64,000 nt of DNA, taken from contig BAABWY010000001.1 of NCBI GenBank assembly GCA_040367435.1, positions 186,001-250,000 of the forward strand, written 5' to 3'. Shown here one piece after another: positions 7,477 through 16,560 of the stretch; position 1 is the first letter of the stretch, and each line of letters begins with the position of its first letter. The position numbers were made by a program, and so were the translations under genes. Below the pieces are notes generated by a model that saw only the letters and a list, made by a program, of their open reading frames with translations, made no database searches and was not told the DNA's origin. Origin of the DNA: Hyphomicrobiales bacterium 4NK60-0047b. Its GTDB lineage: Bacteria; Pseudomonadota; Alphaproteobacteria; Rhizobiales; HXMU1428-3.

Positions 7477-8319
7477 TTATTTAGCCTCAGCACCAACCTT
7501 AATCAACGCACCACTTTCATCAATTAATGGAATACCATAACTTGATAAAATCTTATTAATCTCATCTTGTTTACGTCTAATAATCCGATTGAGTTGGCGT
7601 TTCCAAACCTTCTCACCTCGCCTCATACCAAAGGTAATTCGGTAAGACATTCGCCCACCCTTGGTCTCATTAATCAATGGAACAACAGTCAAAGGCTTGC
7701 TGGCTGATTTCGCAAAATAACCACCGATCGGTCCCCATAACAGACCAACATCCAAATCACCTTTGGCAATTTCATCTATCATTTGTTCAGCTGGGGAAAA
7801 ATAACGCCTGTCCACCATACGGTGATATGACTTTATATTATCAAGTAAATCATTGAGGGCTAAAATGGTAACAGGAGGTGTGCCAGCAATAACCCCAATT
7901 TTCTTGCCCTTTAAACGAGGGTCATCGAGATTTTTAATTCCCTCAAAATCACCTTTACGATGAATAAGAACATAACTGGTTTTATAATAAGGATTACTAT
8001 TCAAGACCAGTTCGTGGGCAGAAACATAGCCAATGATAATATCACATTTTTTCTTATCTAAGGTCTGGCGAATAAAACCAACAGATTGAGGAAACCAGGT
8101 ATACTTAACTTTTACACCAAGTTCCCCTGCAATCAATTCCGCAATCTTATTTTCAAAACCATCTCGGTTTTTCGTAGAAAAAGGCTTATTGGCAGGATCA
8201 GCACAAACCCTAAGGCTGGTGCGATCCACCAAATCAGATGTCTGAGCAAAAGCTGGCATTGAAAAACCAAACAGTGAAAAACCAAATAGCACAGTCAATA
8301 CAAGTCCAACTTGTCTCAT
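7477..8319 (-). CDS. xoxJ: XoxJ-like periplasmic substrate-binding protein of methanol oxidation
   Basis: A 280-residue periplasmic binding protein of the quinoprotein-dehydrogenase-associated family (MxaJ/XoxJ). A signal peptide ends near AFAQ, followed by LRVCADPANKPFSTKNRDGFENKIAELIAGELG, typical of the first lobe, and KKCDIIIGYVSAHE. XoxJ is thought to help activate or assemble XoxF in the periplasm. It follows xoxG with only five bases between stop and start, so translation is probably coupled. Downstream the WYL regulator converges from the other strand with about 50 bases between them. Confidence 0.9.
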   Translation of the reverse strand: MRQVGLVLTVLFGFSLFGFSMPAFAQTSDLVDRTSLRVCADPANKPFSTKNRDGFENKIAELIAGELGVKVKYTWFPQSVGFIRQTLDKKKCDIIIGYVSAHELVLNSNPYYKTSYVLIHRKGDFEGIKNLDDPRLKGKKIGVIAGTPPVTILALNDLLDNIKSYHRMVDRRYFSPAEQMIDEIAKGDLDVGLLWGPIGGYFAKSASKPLTVVPLINETKGGRMSYRITFGMRRGEKVWKRQLNRIIRRKQDEINKILSSYGIPLIDESGALIKVGAEAK

Positions 8320-8324
8320 AAACT

Positions 8325-8954
8325 TTAATCTCCAAAACAGTCAGATTCTTCTTCGCGAATCTCTTTAGATTTCGCTTCCTTTTTCAGGTTTCTATGAAAA
8401 ACAGGCCCCATAGCACCATCAGCTCTTGCCTTTAGGTAAACATAAAAATCATCAATGAAGCACATGACATTTTTATTGGTACCAAAACTAGGCATCACAT
8501 TCGATGACCCGTCTGTTTGTTTAACGCTACGGCCATTGGTAACAACTTCTCTAAATTGATCATAGGTCATAGCCTTCAAACTCTCAGCCAAAGCTGGAGC
8601 AAAACTACTACCAAGTCCTAAAGGACCATGACAAACATGGCATTCAGCGTGATAGCGGCGGTTACCATTAAAAGAGAGCCAATCCCATTGATCTTTATCA
8701 TTTTTATTGTAAGTCGGCTCATCGTCTTTATCAAAATATTTTCCATCTTCTTTATACTTGCCATCAGCAAGTTTAGAAGCGTCGGCATCAGTTGCTGCTA
8801 AATGAATGTCTCTCGATGCAACTTTAAAAATTTTTGTTGAACTTTGGCTAGCGTGAGAGACAACCTTGTCCAGAGAACCAGCTTGAACAGAACTGTTCAA
8901 TGACATCACTAACAAAGAGACTAGCCCCACCCGAGTAAATAATACTCTCATCAT
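8325..8954 (-). CDS. xoxG: XoxG-like cytochrome c, electron acceptor of XoxF
   Basis: A 209-residue exported cytochrome with a signal peptide ending near VQAG. One heme site is visible, HAECHVCHGPLGLGSSFAP, with CxxCH, and the distal Met is probably in NVMPSFG. The mature part has four cysteines (two in the heme motif, one in NVMCFIDD, one in EESDCFGD), which matches the four-Cys methanol-metabolism cytochrome family. The role is to accept electrons from XoxF and pass them to the respiratory chain. It lies between xoxF and xoxJ, the standard order. A GGGAGG site lies about twelve bases before the start, rather far. Confidence 0.92.
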   Translation of the reverse strand: MMRVLFTRVGLVSLLVMSLNSSVQAGSLDKVVSHASQSSTKIFKVASRDIHLAATDADASKLADGKYKEDGKYFDKDDEPTYNKNDKDQWDWLSFNGNRRYHAECHVCHGPLGLGSSFAPALAESLKAMTYDQFREVVTNGRSVKQTDGSSNVMPSFGTNKNVMCFIDDFYVYLKARADGAMGPVFHRNLKKEAKSKEIREEESDCFGD

Positions 8955-9018
8955 TATCTAATTCATCCTCCCAATGAAATTTACGTTTATTATACATTTT
9001 AATTATGATTAATTTTAG

Positions 9019-9059
9019 AAAAAAAGACCCAGCAACTTTGAAAAGTTAGCTGCTGGGTC
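9019..9059 (-). terminator. Intrinsic terminator between xoxF and xoxG
   Basis: On the minus strand, directly after xoxF, GACCCAGCA complements TGCTGGGTC (stem 9026-9034 with 9051-9059), extended inside by AACTTT/AAAGTT, and is followed by a T-rich tail (plus-strand A-run at 9019-9025). This should end most xoxF transcripts before xoxG and leave readthrough for xoxG and xoxJ. Confidence 0.8.
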
Positions 9060-9091
9060 ACACCTTGGTTTATGGAGTTAAACTCAGCGGC

Positions 9092-10876
9092 CTACGGTAA
9101 GGAGAATACCGTTAGTTGACCACCAAGGCGAGTATATTTGTGCAGAGCAGCATAACCACCCACAGCACCAAGACCAGCATTTGGATCTGTCAGACCAGCT
9201 GCAAGACCAATACCGGCCCAACCACCAACACCTGACAAGATAGCAATATACTGTTTACCTTTATGTTTATAGGTACTTACATTACCAATGATACCAGACG
9301 GTGTGCGGAACTTATAAAGTTCTTTACCAGTTTTGGCATCAACAGCTTTAAGGTAACCTTCAAGCGTTCCGTAGAATACAACACCGCCAGCAGTAGCTAG
9401 AGCACCTGACCAAACTGAGAATTGCTCCTTGTTTGACCAAACGATCTTACCTTTAGTTGCGTCCCATGCAATGAAGTTACCCATGTGGGTATCACCCTTA
9501 GGTGGGTACATAGCAAGCGTCGCACCAACATATGGCTGACCTGGTGTATATGTTACACGGAAAGGTTCGTAGTCCATGCAAACGTGGTTTGTAGGAACAT
9601 AGAACAGACCGGTTTTTGGTGAGAATGCAGCAGGCTGTTGGTCTTTTGTGCCAAGCGCTGCCGGGCAGATGTTTTTAGAGTTTACATCTTCACCATTTTG
9701 CTCAGTTGAATATTGAGAAACAACTTGAGGACGACCAGTTTTCATGTCGACGTGAGTAGCCCAGTTAACAACAGGGTCATATTTCTCTGCCACCAAAAGT
9801 TCACCAGTTACACGATCCATTGTGTAACCAAAACCGTTACGGTCAAAGTGTACAAGAATCTTGCGCATTTTGCCTTTAATTTTTTGGTTAGCAAGGATCA
9901 TTTCATTGATGCCATCATAATCCCACTCATCGTGTGGAGTCATTTGGTAGAACCATTTAGCCATACCAGTGTCAGCATCACGAGCCATGATAGTCATTGA
10001 CCAGCGATTATCACCGGGACGTTGCTTAGGGTTCCAAGTCGATGGGTTACCTGAACCATAATAAACTAGGTTTGTTTCTGGATCATATGACAACCAACCC
10101 CAAGTACAACCACCACCAATTTTCCATTGGTCACCTTTCCAGGTGTTCGTACCACTGTTTTTACCAACAGGTTTACCTAAGTGAGTTGTTTTCGCAGGGT
10201 CGACCAAGATATCGCTATCTGGGCCCATTGAGTAAGCACGCCATGCGCGCGAACCGTCTTTAAGGTTATAAGCAGTAACGTGACAGCGAACACCAAATTC
10301 ACCACCAGAAATACCAACTAGAACCTTATCTTTCACAACCATTGGTGCAGATGTACCTGTTTCACCAATTTTTGGATTACCATTAGCAGTTTTCCAAAGT
10401 TGTTTACCGGTTTTTGCATCAAGCGCGACCATATTTGTGTCAGCTTGGTGAAGAATGATTTTGCCATCACCATAAGCTACGCCACGGTTAACCGTGTCAC
10501 AGCACATCACTGGAATAACAGTTGGATCCTGTTTTGGCTCATAGCGCCAAACAATGGTTCCATCATTCAGGTTCAAGGCATAAACATTGTTTGGAAATGG
10601 TGTATGAACATACATCATATCTCCAATGACCAATGGATTACCTTCGTGACCACGAAGAACACCAGTAGAAAATGTCCAAGCCACTTTAAGTGTCCCAACA
10701 TTTGCTGCAGTGATATCGCTAAGTTTAGAATAACGCGTATTGGCATAGTCGCCTGTCGGCATCGCCCAATTGTTCGCGTCATTTGAGAGTGCCATAAGTT
10801 TGTCATTTGCCTGCGCCACTGGTGCAGCCGAAATGGTCATGGCAACCGCTATTGCAGAAAGCAATAATTTCCTCAT
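9092..10876 (-). CDS. xoxF: Lanthanide-dependent methanol dehydrogenase (XoxF type)
   Basis: A PQQ-dependent periplasmic alcohol dehydrogenase of 594 residues, oxidising methanol to formaldehyde. The signal peptide ends at APVAQA-N. The vicinal disulfide pair is Cys125-Cys126 (VMCCDTVN), and the active site reads WDYDGINEM with Asp319 as catalytic base and Asp321 two residues later. The second Asp marks XoxF; calcium-type MxaF has Ala there, so a lanthanide cofactor is expected. SGGEFGVRC and SGNPSTWNP supply the other metal ligands. The frame opens at 11008, but the ATG at 10876 follows GGGAAGGGA and begins the signal peptide, so the upstream part is probably leader. The next genes are xoxG and xoxJ; no MxaF or MxaI is present. 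Confidence 0.96.
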   Translation of the reverse strand: MRKLLLSAIAVAMTISAAPVAQANDKLMALSNDANNWAMPTGDYANTRYSKLSDITAANVGTLKVAWTFSTGVLRGHEGNPLVIGDMMYVHTPFPNNVYALNLNDGTIVWRYEPKQDPTVIPVMCCDTVNRGVAYGDGKIILHQADTNMVALDAKTGKQLWKTANGNPKIGETGTSAPMVVKDKVLVGISGGEFGVRCHVTAYNLKDGSRAWRAYSMGPDSDILVDPAKTTHLGKPVGKNSGTNTWKGDQWKIGGGCTWGWLSYDPETNLVYYGSGNPSTWNPKQRPGDNRWSMTIMARDADTGMAKWFYQMTPHDEWDYDGINEMILANQKIKGKMRKILVHFDRNGFGYTMDRVTGELLVAEKYDPVVNWATHVDMKTGRPQVVSQYSTEQNGEDVNSKNICPAALGTKDQQPAAFSPKTGLFYVPTNHVCMDYEPFRVTYTPGQPYVGATLAMYPPKGDTHMGNFIAWDATKGKIVWSNKEQFSVWSGALATAGGVVFYGTLEGYLKAVDAKTGKELYKFRTPSGIIGNVSTYKHKGKQYIAILSGVGGWAGIGLAAGLTDPNAGLGAVGGYAALHKYTRLGGQLTVFSLP

Positions 10877-11338
10877 ATGCGTCCCTTCCCTATTAGTTTT
10901 AGTTTTTCCCTGAAAATGTTTCAGGTTCAACTTTTCGAACACAGTTTTATTTGTAATTTTGAGGAAATAAAAAACAGGATGGATGCTACGTATCTCACAT
11001 TTTCCCAAGTCGTCTTTATAATTTATTTTCTTGAAAAAATTTAAGGGTACAAAACACCTTATGTAATAATTTCCTCCCGATTACAGATGTAAGCTTACGC
11101 CCTTAAAAAAAGTCTGCAACCCTCAGAGAATTCTTAAATTTGAATGAGGAAATAACGGCAACAAATAATCAATTCAATATTAACCACACAAAGCCAAAAA
11201 GTTTATTTAAGAACAAAAAATTCGAACTACTTTATGAGAAAAACAAAGTCATAAAAAATCAAAACAAAAAATAACCCCGCAAAATGCAGGGCTAAATAAT
11301 CATTTAAAAACAATGAATTAGAGAGGAGTGACCTAGTC
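10877..11338. other. xoxF upstream region
   Basis: A 460-base gap with no supported gene. It holds a small stem CCTGAAA/TTTCAGG (about 10904-10920) in the probable xoxF leader and a CAGAGAATT box at 11124-11132 that resembles boxes near 3720, 3760 and 11785. The xoxF promoter must lie here, but I could not pick a convincing -35/-10 pair by eye. Confidence 0.5.
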
Positions 11339-11707
11339 TCAGAAACAGCGCACCTCAGCTTCAGCCTGCGCACGTTTAAGCACATCAACAGCATTTTTAT
11401 ATTGCGCAGCAGTTTTATAAAGCGCAGACTTTTCACCTGTAAGTCGCCGCAAGCTCAATACAGTTTCGGCTTTCTCATAATCAGCGTACGTAACAATCGA
11501 TGAAATAATATCTATACTGCAAGAACATCTCTCAAGAGCTTGCCGAGTTTGACCATTTGAAGCCATACATCCAAACACATAATCAGCAATGACAACGGTT
11601 GGATAAGGGTTCTTTTCAGCAGCTTGTAAAGCTGTATTTGATAAAATGCTGAACATAAGAAATACAGCCAGCACAGCACAATGTAACATCTTTTTCATAA
11701 AACTCAT
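11339..11707 (-). CDS. Secreted cysteine-containing protein of unknown function in the xox locus
   Basis: About 122 residues with a signal peptide ending at ALQAA-E. The mature domain of about 90 residues has four cysteines: DYVFGCMASNG, then LERCSCSID, and the C-terminal RCF. The frame opens at 11761, but a GAGGAG site precedes the ATG at 11707, which also starts a normal signal peptide. The gene ends about 460 bases upstream of the xoxF start on the same strand. I recall no named family, so I only propose a periplasmic role linked to methanol oxidation by position. The paired CSCS and terminal Cys suggest disulfides. Confidence 0.7.
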   Translation of the reverse strand: MSFMKKMLHCAVLAVFLMFSILSNTALQAAEKNPYPTVVIADYVFGCMASNGQTRQALERCSCSIDIISSIVTYADYEKAETVLSLRRLTGEKSALYKTAAQYKNAVDVLKRAQAEAEVRCF

Positions 11708-11841
11708 AAACCTAAAAATTCTCCTCAAAAAGCAGACGAAGCATTTAAGAAAATGATACAATTAAATACGCGGAAAATTTCACAGAGATTTAACAGAGAT
11801 TTCGCAAAATTAACCACTCTTATTTCTATACTATGATCAAA

Positions 11842-12741
11842 CTAATCGGACTTAGCAACACCAGTTTGACGAACACTATCAAAAGTTAGAACTTCAACTA
11901 ACAAAGGTTTTTTTACATCCTTAAGTGACGTGACAAGTTCTGTTTCCTCAGCAAGTTGGATCATTCCTGCCTTCTTTATCTTTTGACGAATATGATCTGG
12001 TACCCCCCCCTCATGCTGAGGAACGACTGTCTTAATTTTACACAAGCCCCCAGGTATCCCTTTAGAGAGCGTCAATTCGTATTTTGTTAAAGCGTAATGA
12101 ACCAGATGATGGCTACTTTCATCTCCCTTATAAGGTTCAAACGAAACGATCTCCGCCGGATGGTCCACCCCATTATATTGGCAAACAGTTTTACCAAGGG
12201 TTTTCACTTTACCAATAGCATTAACGATGCGGTTTCTTAAATAATTGGCAGTGCCTTTAGCTTTTATTTTACGGGAAATATCCCAAGCATCTTTATTGAA
12301 ATACAAGGTGAGTAATGGATTTGTTTCGACAAAACCAAAGGCCGGGTAAGGTCTACTATGTTTACCAGAAAAGAAATTAAACGCGACAGATTTATTATTT
12401 TCCCCTTCGCCCTTAGAGACCACAAGCTCAATCGTGTCTTTGAAATCATCTCCAAAAACACCCTTACGTTCAAAATTATATTTAACAGTTTGCCCATAAC
12501 TCACATTATCCATGTGAGACAAACCAAACACCAAAGTTTCAACTTCATTATATTTAAACTTTGGATCATCTGATTTTGCATTTTTTTGTTCAGCTGCCGT
12601 TGCACCGCTAACAAACACTGTCTGCAAACAAAGCGCAAAGCTAAATAGAAAAATGAAAGACAAGGAAAAAGTGAAAAACCAATTTAAAGGACGTCGCTGA
12701 AAGGAACACTGCCTAAAGGAACGCTGCAAGAGAAAAGACAT
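11842..12741 (-). CDS. Secreted protein of unknown function in the xox locus
   Basis: A 299-residue protein with a long basic N terminus followed by a hydrophobic signal segment (about residues 22-45) and a GATAA-E junction. The mature part begins with a beta-rich segment including ETLVFGLSHMDNVSYGQTVKYNFER, then KGVFGDDFKDTIELVVSKGEG, and has cysteines in KTVCQYNGVDHP and GGLCKIKTV that could pair. The fold is not recognised; it resembles periplasmic lipid- or ligand-binding beta structures only in general strand pattern. It sits upstream of the Cys protein and xoxF on the same strand, so co-regulation with methanol oxidation is plausible but unproven. Confidence 0.7.
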   Translation of the reverse strand: MSFLLQRSFRQCSFQRRPLNWFFTFSLSFIFLFSFALCLQTVFVSGATAAEQKNAKSDDPKFKYNEVETLVFGLSHMDNVSYGQTVKYNFERKGVFGDDFKDTIELVVSKGEGENNKSVAFNFFSGKHSRPYPAFGFVETNPLLTLYFNKDAWDISRKIKAKGTANYLRNRIVNAIGKVKTLGKTVCQYNGVDHPAEIVSFEPYKGDESSHHLVHYALTKYELTLSKGIPGGLCKIKTVVPQHEGGVPDHIRQKIKKAGMIQLAEETELVTSLKDVKKPLLVEVLTFDSVRQTGVAKSD

Positions 12742-13107
12742 ATATAAAGTATCTCCCAGGGTTTACGAAATGTCAGAACAAAATCTTTGATGACTATGGT
12801 GTTTACTAGAATGTAACTCAACAAATGAAACTCAAAAATCAAACTACATTCAGTTAGATCTTACCTCAAACTTCCATTTGAATATATTATAATCCGACGC
12901 TCATTTGATAGCCCTAGACTATCAGCTTATTAATCAAATGAACCAAATTTTGATCACTTTATTCTTGATAGCAGAATATTAGCACGTAAACTGAGAGAAG
13001 GATAAGAGATTAAGAATCTTAGTTTACAATTTCATAAAACAAATAGACCAGAGGCAAAATCAACTGGTCCAATCACACTCACTTATAGTTCAGGGGAACA
13101 AACAAAT
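12742..13107. other. Divergent promoter region between the xox locus and adhC
   Basis: A 366-base gap between a minus-strand gene and adhC on the plus strand. It should contain promoters in both directions. I see no coding frame of substance and no clear palindrome. Confidence 0.5.
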
Positions 13108-14235
13108 ATGGAAGTCAGAGCTGCAATTGCAACAAAAGCCGGAGCACCGCTAGAAGTCACGACCGTTAATTTGGAAGGACCTAAAGCAGGCGAAGTCCTG
13201 GTACAAATCAAAGCAACTGGCCTATGCCACACAGATGCATTCACTTTGTCTGGAGATGACCCTGAAGGGATTTTCCCCTCTATTCTTGGTCACGAAGGAG
13301 CAGGCATAGTCGTTGACACCGGGCCAGGTGTCACAAGCCTTAAAAAGGGAGATCATGTTATCCCTCTATACACTGCAGAATGCCGCACGTGTGAATACTG
13401 CCTAAACCCAAAAACCAATCTTTGCCAAAGAGTGCGCGCCACACAAGGGCGAGGTGTAATGCCGGATGGAACATCACGTTTCTCAATCGGCGGTGAACCC
13501 ATTTATCACTATATGGGGTGCTCAACATTCTCTGAATATACTGTGCTTCCCGAAATTTCACTTGCAAAAATCCGTGAAGACGCTCCCTTCGACAGCGTTT
13601 GCTACATCGGTTGCGGTGTCACAACAGGAGTTGGTGCCGCCATTTACACAGCTGATGTTGAAATTGGCTCTAGTTGCATCGTCTTCGGGCTTGGTGGTAT
13701 CGGCCTCAATGTTGTCCAAGGCTGTCGTTTAGCTGGCGCAGACCGGATCATCGGCGTTGATCTTAATGACTCTAAAAAAGCTATGGCCGAACGCTTCGGC
13801 ATGACTGATTTTGTGAACCCAACTGAAGTCGAAGGCGATCTCGTAGCTCATCTTGTAAACATGACCAACAGAGGCGGCCTTGATGGCGGCGGCGCAGATT
13901 ATACATTTGACGCAACTGGCAATGTAGGCGTCATGCGCACAGCGCTAGAGGCCTGTCACAAAGGCTGGGGTGAAAGCATCATCATCGGTGTGGCTCCAGC
14001 TGGTGCAGAAATTTCAACCCGCCCCTTCCAATTGGTAACAGGTAGAAATTGGCGCGGAACTGCATTTGGTGGTGCTCGTGGCCGTACAGATGTACCAAAA
14101 ATCGTTGATTGGTACATGGAAGGTAAAATTGAAATTGATCCAATGATCACTCACAAAATGCCACTTGAAGACATCAATAAAGGCTTCGACCTAATGCATC
14201 ATGGCGAAAGCATCAGAGGTGTTGTGCAATATTAA
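13108..14235 (+). CDS. adhC: S-(hydroxymethyl)glutathione dehydrogenase (class III alcohol dehydrogenase)
   Basis: A zinc-dependent, NAD-linked enzyme of 375 residues that oxidises S-hydroxymethylglutathione, the spontaneous adduct of formaldehyde and glutathione. Visible are the catalytic zinc ligands in LCHTDAF and GHEGAGIV, the structural zinc lobe [16 protein letters not shown] with four cysteines, and the Rossmann motif GLGGIGLNV. The length and the C-terminal [11 protein letters not shown]-type ending are typical of the family (also named FrmA or FlhA). It is followed by fghA and a formate dehydrogenase, so it is the formaldehyde step of the methanol pathway coded just upstream. Confidence 0.96.
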   Translation: MEVRAAIATKAGAPLEVTTVNLEGPKAGEVLVQIKATGLCHTDAFTLSGDDPEGIFPSILGHEGAGIVVDTGPGVTSLKKGDHVIPLYTAECRTCEYCLNPKTNLCQRVRATQGRGVMPDGTSRFSIGGEPIYHYMGCSTFSEYTVLPEISLAKIREDAPFDSVCYIGCGVTTGVGAAIYTADVEIGSSCIVFGLGGIGLNVVQGCRLAGADRIIGVDLNDSKKAMAERFGMTDFVNPTEVEGDLVAHLVNMTNRGGLDGGGADYTFDATGNVGVMRTALEACHKGWGESIIIGVAPAGAEISTRPFQLVTGRNWRGTAFGGARGRTDVPKIVDWYMEGKIEIDPMITHKMPLEDINKGFDLMHHGESIRGVVQY

Positions 14236-14274
14236 AGGACATCAGGCCAGTTAAATCCGCGCCTGAGCATAGAG

Positions 14275-14309
14275 TTTAAATGGGAGGAGAAAGCCTCCTC
14301 CCATTTAAA
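14275..14309 (+). terminator. Strong hairpin after adhC
   Basis: A perfect 14-bp stem, TTTAAATGGGAGGA with TCCTCCCATTTAAA, with a 7-base loop. The following sequence is AT-rich but lacks a compact T-run, so partial termination or 3'-end protection before fghA is likely. Confidence 0.65.
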
Positions 14310-14414
14310 ATATTTCTTTAATAGAGTTTGAAAATCAAAACTCACTTCAAAGCTCAAAATTCATAAATTTTAAGATAGTTAAAAATCCTATCTCAAGGAA
14401 ATGGATCATTTAAA

Positions 14415-15260
14415 ATGTCATTAACAGAACTCTCAAGCGTCAAATCTTTCGGCGGACAACAAAAACGTTTTGAGCACCAATCACAATCATGCAATTGCAC
14501 CATGACCTTTAGCATCTATCTACCAAAAGAAGCTGAAACAAACAAAGTCCCTCTCGTCTATTGGCTCTCCGGCCTTACCTGCACAGACGAAAATTTTGTG
14601 ACAAAAGCGGGGGCACAAGCCTATGCTAGCAAACATGGAATAGCCATCGTCGCACCAGACACAAGCCCACGAGGAGACGGTGTTGCAGATGATCCGGAAG
14701 CCGCTTATGATTTTGGTTTAGCTGCCGGTTTTTATGTCAATGCAACTGAAGCTCCCTTTAGTACGCATTATCATATGTATGATTACATCACCAAGGAACT
14801 CCCCGCTTTGGTAAATGACAACTTTAATGTTGATCCAGACCGCGCCGGGATTTTCGGACATTCGATGGGCGGCCACGGCGCGCTGACAATCGCGTTAAAC
14901 AATCCTGGAATGTACAAATCGGTATCTGCATTTGCTCCAATTTCATCACCAATTAATTGTCCATGGGGCCAAAAGGCTTTGGGTGGATACTTAGGTGATA
15001 ATCAAGAAATCTGGAAAAAACATGACGCATGTCACATGATATCCGTCGCAACCGAGCGCTTACCTTTGTTAATAGACCAAGGCGATGCTGATCCATTTTT
15101 AACAGAACAACTAAAACCAGAACTGTTATCTAAAGCAGCTGTTGCACATGCACACCCGATCAACCTTCGTATGCAAGCCGGTTATGATCATAGTTACTTT
15201 TTCATTGCAACTTTCATGGAAGATCATATTGCTCATCATGCAAAAGCTATAAAAAGTTAA
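14415..15260 (+). CDS. fghA: S-formylglutathione hydrolase
   Basis: An alpha/beta hydrolase of 281 residues that splits S-formylglutathione to formate and glutathione, the step after adhC. The nucleophile elbow is GHSMGGHGALTIAL, the oxyanion and substrate region YWLSGLTCTDENF is typical of the esterase D family, and the other triad members lie in DQGDADPFL (Asp) and GYDHSYFF (His). The length equals that of the family. It stands 180 bases after adhC with a hairpin in between and has a weak AAGGAAATGG site. Confidence 0.95.
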   Translation: MSLTELSSVKSFGGQQKRFEHQSQSCNCTMTFSIYLPKEAETNKVPLVYWLSGLTCTDENFVTKAGAQAYASKHGIAIVAPDTSPRGDGVADDPEAAYDFGLAAGFYVNATEAPFSTHYHMYDYITKELPALVNDNFNVDPDRAGIFGHSMGGHGALTIALNNPGMYKSVSAFAPISSPINCPWGQKALGGYLGDNQEIWKKHDACHMISVATERLPLLIDQGDADPFLTEQLKPELLSKAAVAHAHPINLRMQAGYDHSYFFIATFMEDHIAHHAKAIKS

Positions 15261-15276
15261 TAATAATAATAACTAA

Positions 15277-15310
15277 TGATAATGAACGTAATTATTTGCG
15301 TTCATTATCA
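15277..15310 (+). terminator. Hairpin downstream of fghA
   Basis: A 12-bp perfect stem, TGATAATGAACG with CGTTCATTATCA, around a 10-base loop, starting 17 bases after the fghA stop. No T-run follows, so it may act as a weak terminator or an mRNA 3'-end stabiliser. Confidence 0.5.
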
Positions 15311-15394
15311 AATACAATCTGCTAATCTTATGATACAATAAAAAGAATAAGGGCAGATCGAAACACCAAACAATAGAGGGAGGTCTATTGTAAT

Positions 15395-16327
15395 ATGGAT
15401 GTCAAAGATTTACGTTTAATCATAGCTCTATCAAAATACGAACATTTTGCACGAGCAGCTGACGCATGTAATATTTCCCAGCCAGCGTTCTCAACACGCA
15501 TTAGAAAATTAGAGGATGAGCTTGGCGTTCCAATCGTTGAACGCGGCCACAGATTTGGCGGCTTTACTCACGAAGGAAAAATAGTCCTTACCTGGGCCAG
15601 GAGAGTTATCGCAAATTGTGATGGGCTAATCCAAGATATTGACACTGCCAGAAATGTTCTCTCTGGTGACTTCACGATTGGTGTGGTGCCAACAGCCCTA
15701 CCGTACGTCTCAGTATTAATCAGTAGATTCTGCGAAAAACACCCTCTTGTTCAACCAACAATCATTTCTTTAACCAGCAATGATATCCAACGTGGTCTTG
15801 ACGATTTCAGCCTCCACGCCGCAATTACTTATCTCGATAGCGAACCTCTAACAGGCGTTCAAGGGATCCACCTATATAATGAAAGTTACATGTTCGTTGC
15901 CTCCAAACAAATGGTCGGAGACAATTTAACCGATATTTCATGGACTGAAGCTGCCAAATATCCGCTTTGTCTGCTAACAAAAGACATGCAAAACAGGCGC
16001 ATAATAAATGGGGTATTTGACACGATTAGTGTTGACCCAACAATCAAGGTCGAAACCAATTCATTCGCTGTGATTATGGGTCATATAGCCACGGGCAAAT
16101 ATGCCTCTATTCTCCCACTCCTCTATCTTTCATCATATGGCATGCTCGACGAGCTAACATATGTCCACCTAGAAGAACCTGAAATATATCAAAGCGTTGG
16201 CCTTGTTATCGCTGATAGAGATCCGGTTTTGCCTATAACCAAAGAGTTTTTAAAATCCACGGAAGAGTTTTTAAAGAAACAATCCACTCCGTCAAAATCA
16301 ACTCGATTGGATCATTGCATCACTTGA
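15395..16327 (+). CDS. LysR-family regulator, probable regulator of formate dehydrogenase
   Basis: A 310-residue LysR-type regulator. The N-terminal winged helix reads MDVKDLRLIIALSKYEHFARAADACNISQPAFS followed by KLEDELGVPIVERG, and the C-terminal 210 residues form the two-lobed effector domain. The ribosome-binding site is GGGAGGT. It lies directly upstream of the formate dehydrogenase genes on the same strand, 233 bases away, the same arrangement as known LysR-linked formate dehydrogenase operons, so control of these genes, perhaps in response to formate, is likely but inferred. Confidence 0.88.
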   Translation: MDVKDLRLIIALSKYEHFARAADACNISQPAFSTRIRKLEDELGVPIVERGHRFGGFTHEGKIVLTWARRVIANCDGLIQDIDTARNVLSGDFTIGVVPTALPYVSVLISRFCEKHPLVQPTIISLTSNDIQRGLDDFSLHAAITYLDSEPLTGVQGIHLYNESYMFVASKQMVGDNLTDISWTEAAKYPLCLLTKDMQNRRIINGVFDTISVDPTIKVETNSFAVIMGHIATGKYASILPLLYLSSYGMLDELTYVHLEEPEIYQSVGLVIADRDPVLPITKEFLKSTEEFLKKQSTPSKSTRLDHCIT

Positions 16328-16560
16328 TCAGATGCTTGAATTGGTTCTCCATAAAAAAAAACTTTACACTAAAAATAACAATCAAACCTCAACATAGTAA
16401 ATGGGACTAATCCAAAACGATGAAGAGAAAATTGACGCGAGAGCTATGTCCATTTTCACAGAAAAAACCTACTGCTCAATAATGAAAAACAAAAATTCTA
16501 AATTTATATAACCCAAAACAAAAACATTAATTTACCAATAGCTAGACCTCATTAAAGAAA

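Noticed and set aside
9713-10806. Plus-strand frames inside xoxF
   Set aside because: They are shadows of the highly conserved xoxF coding strand with no features of their own.
9092-10876. Assignment as calcium-type MxaF
   Set aside because: The second Asp in WDYDG marks the lanthanide-type XoxF, and no mxaI gene is present.
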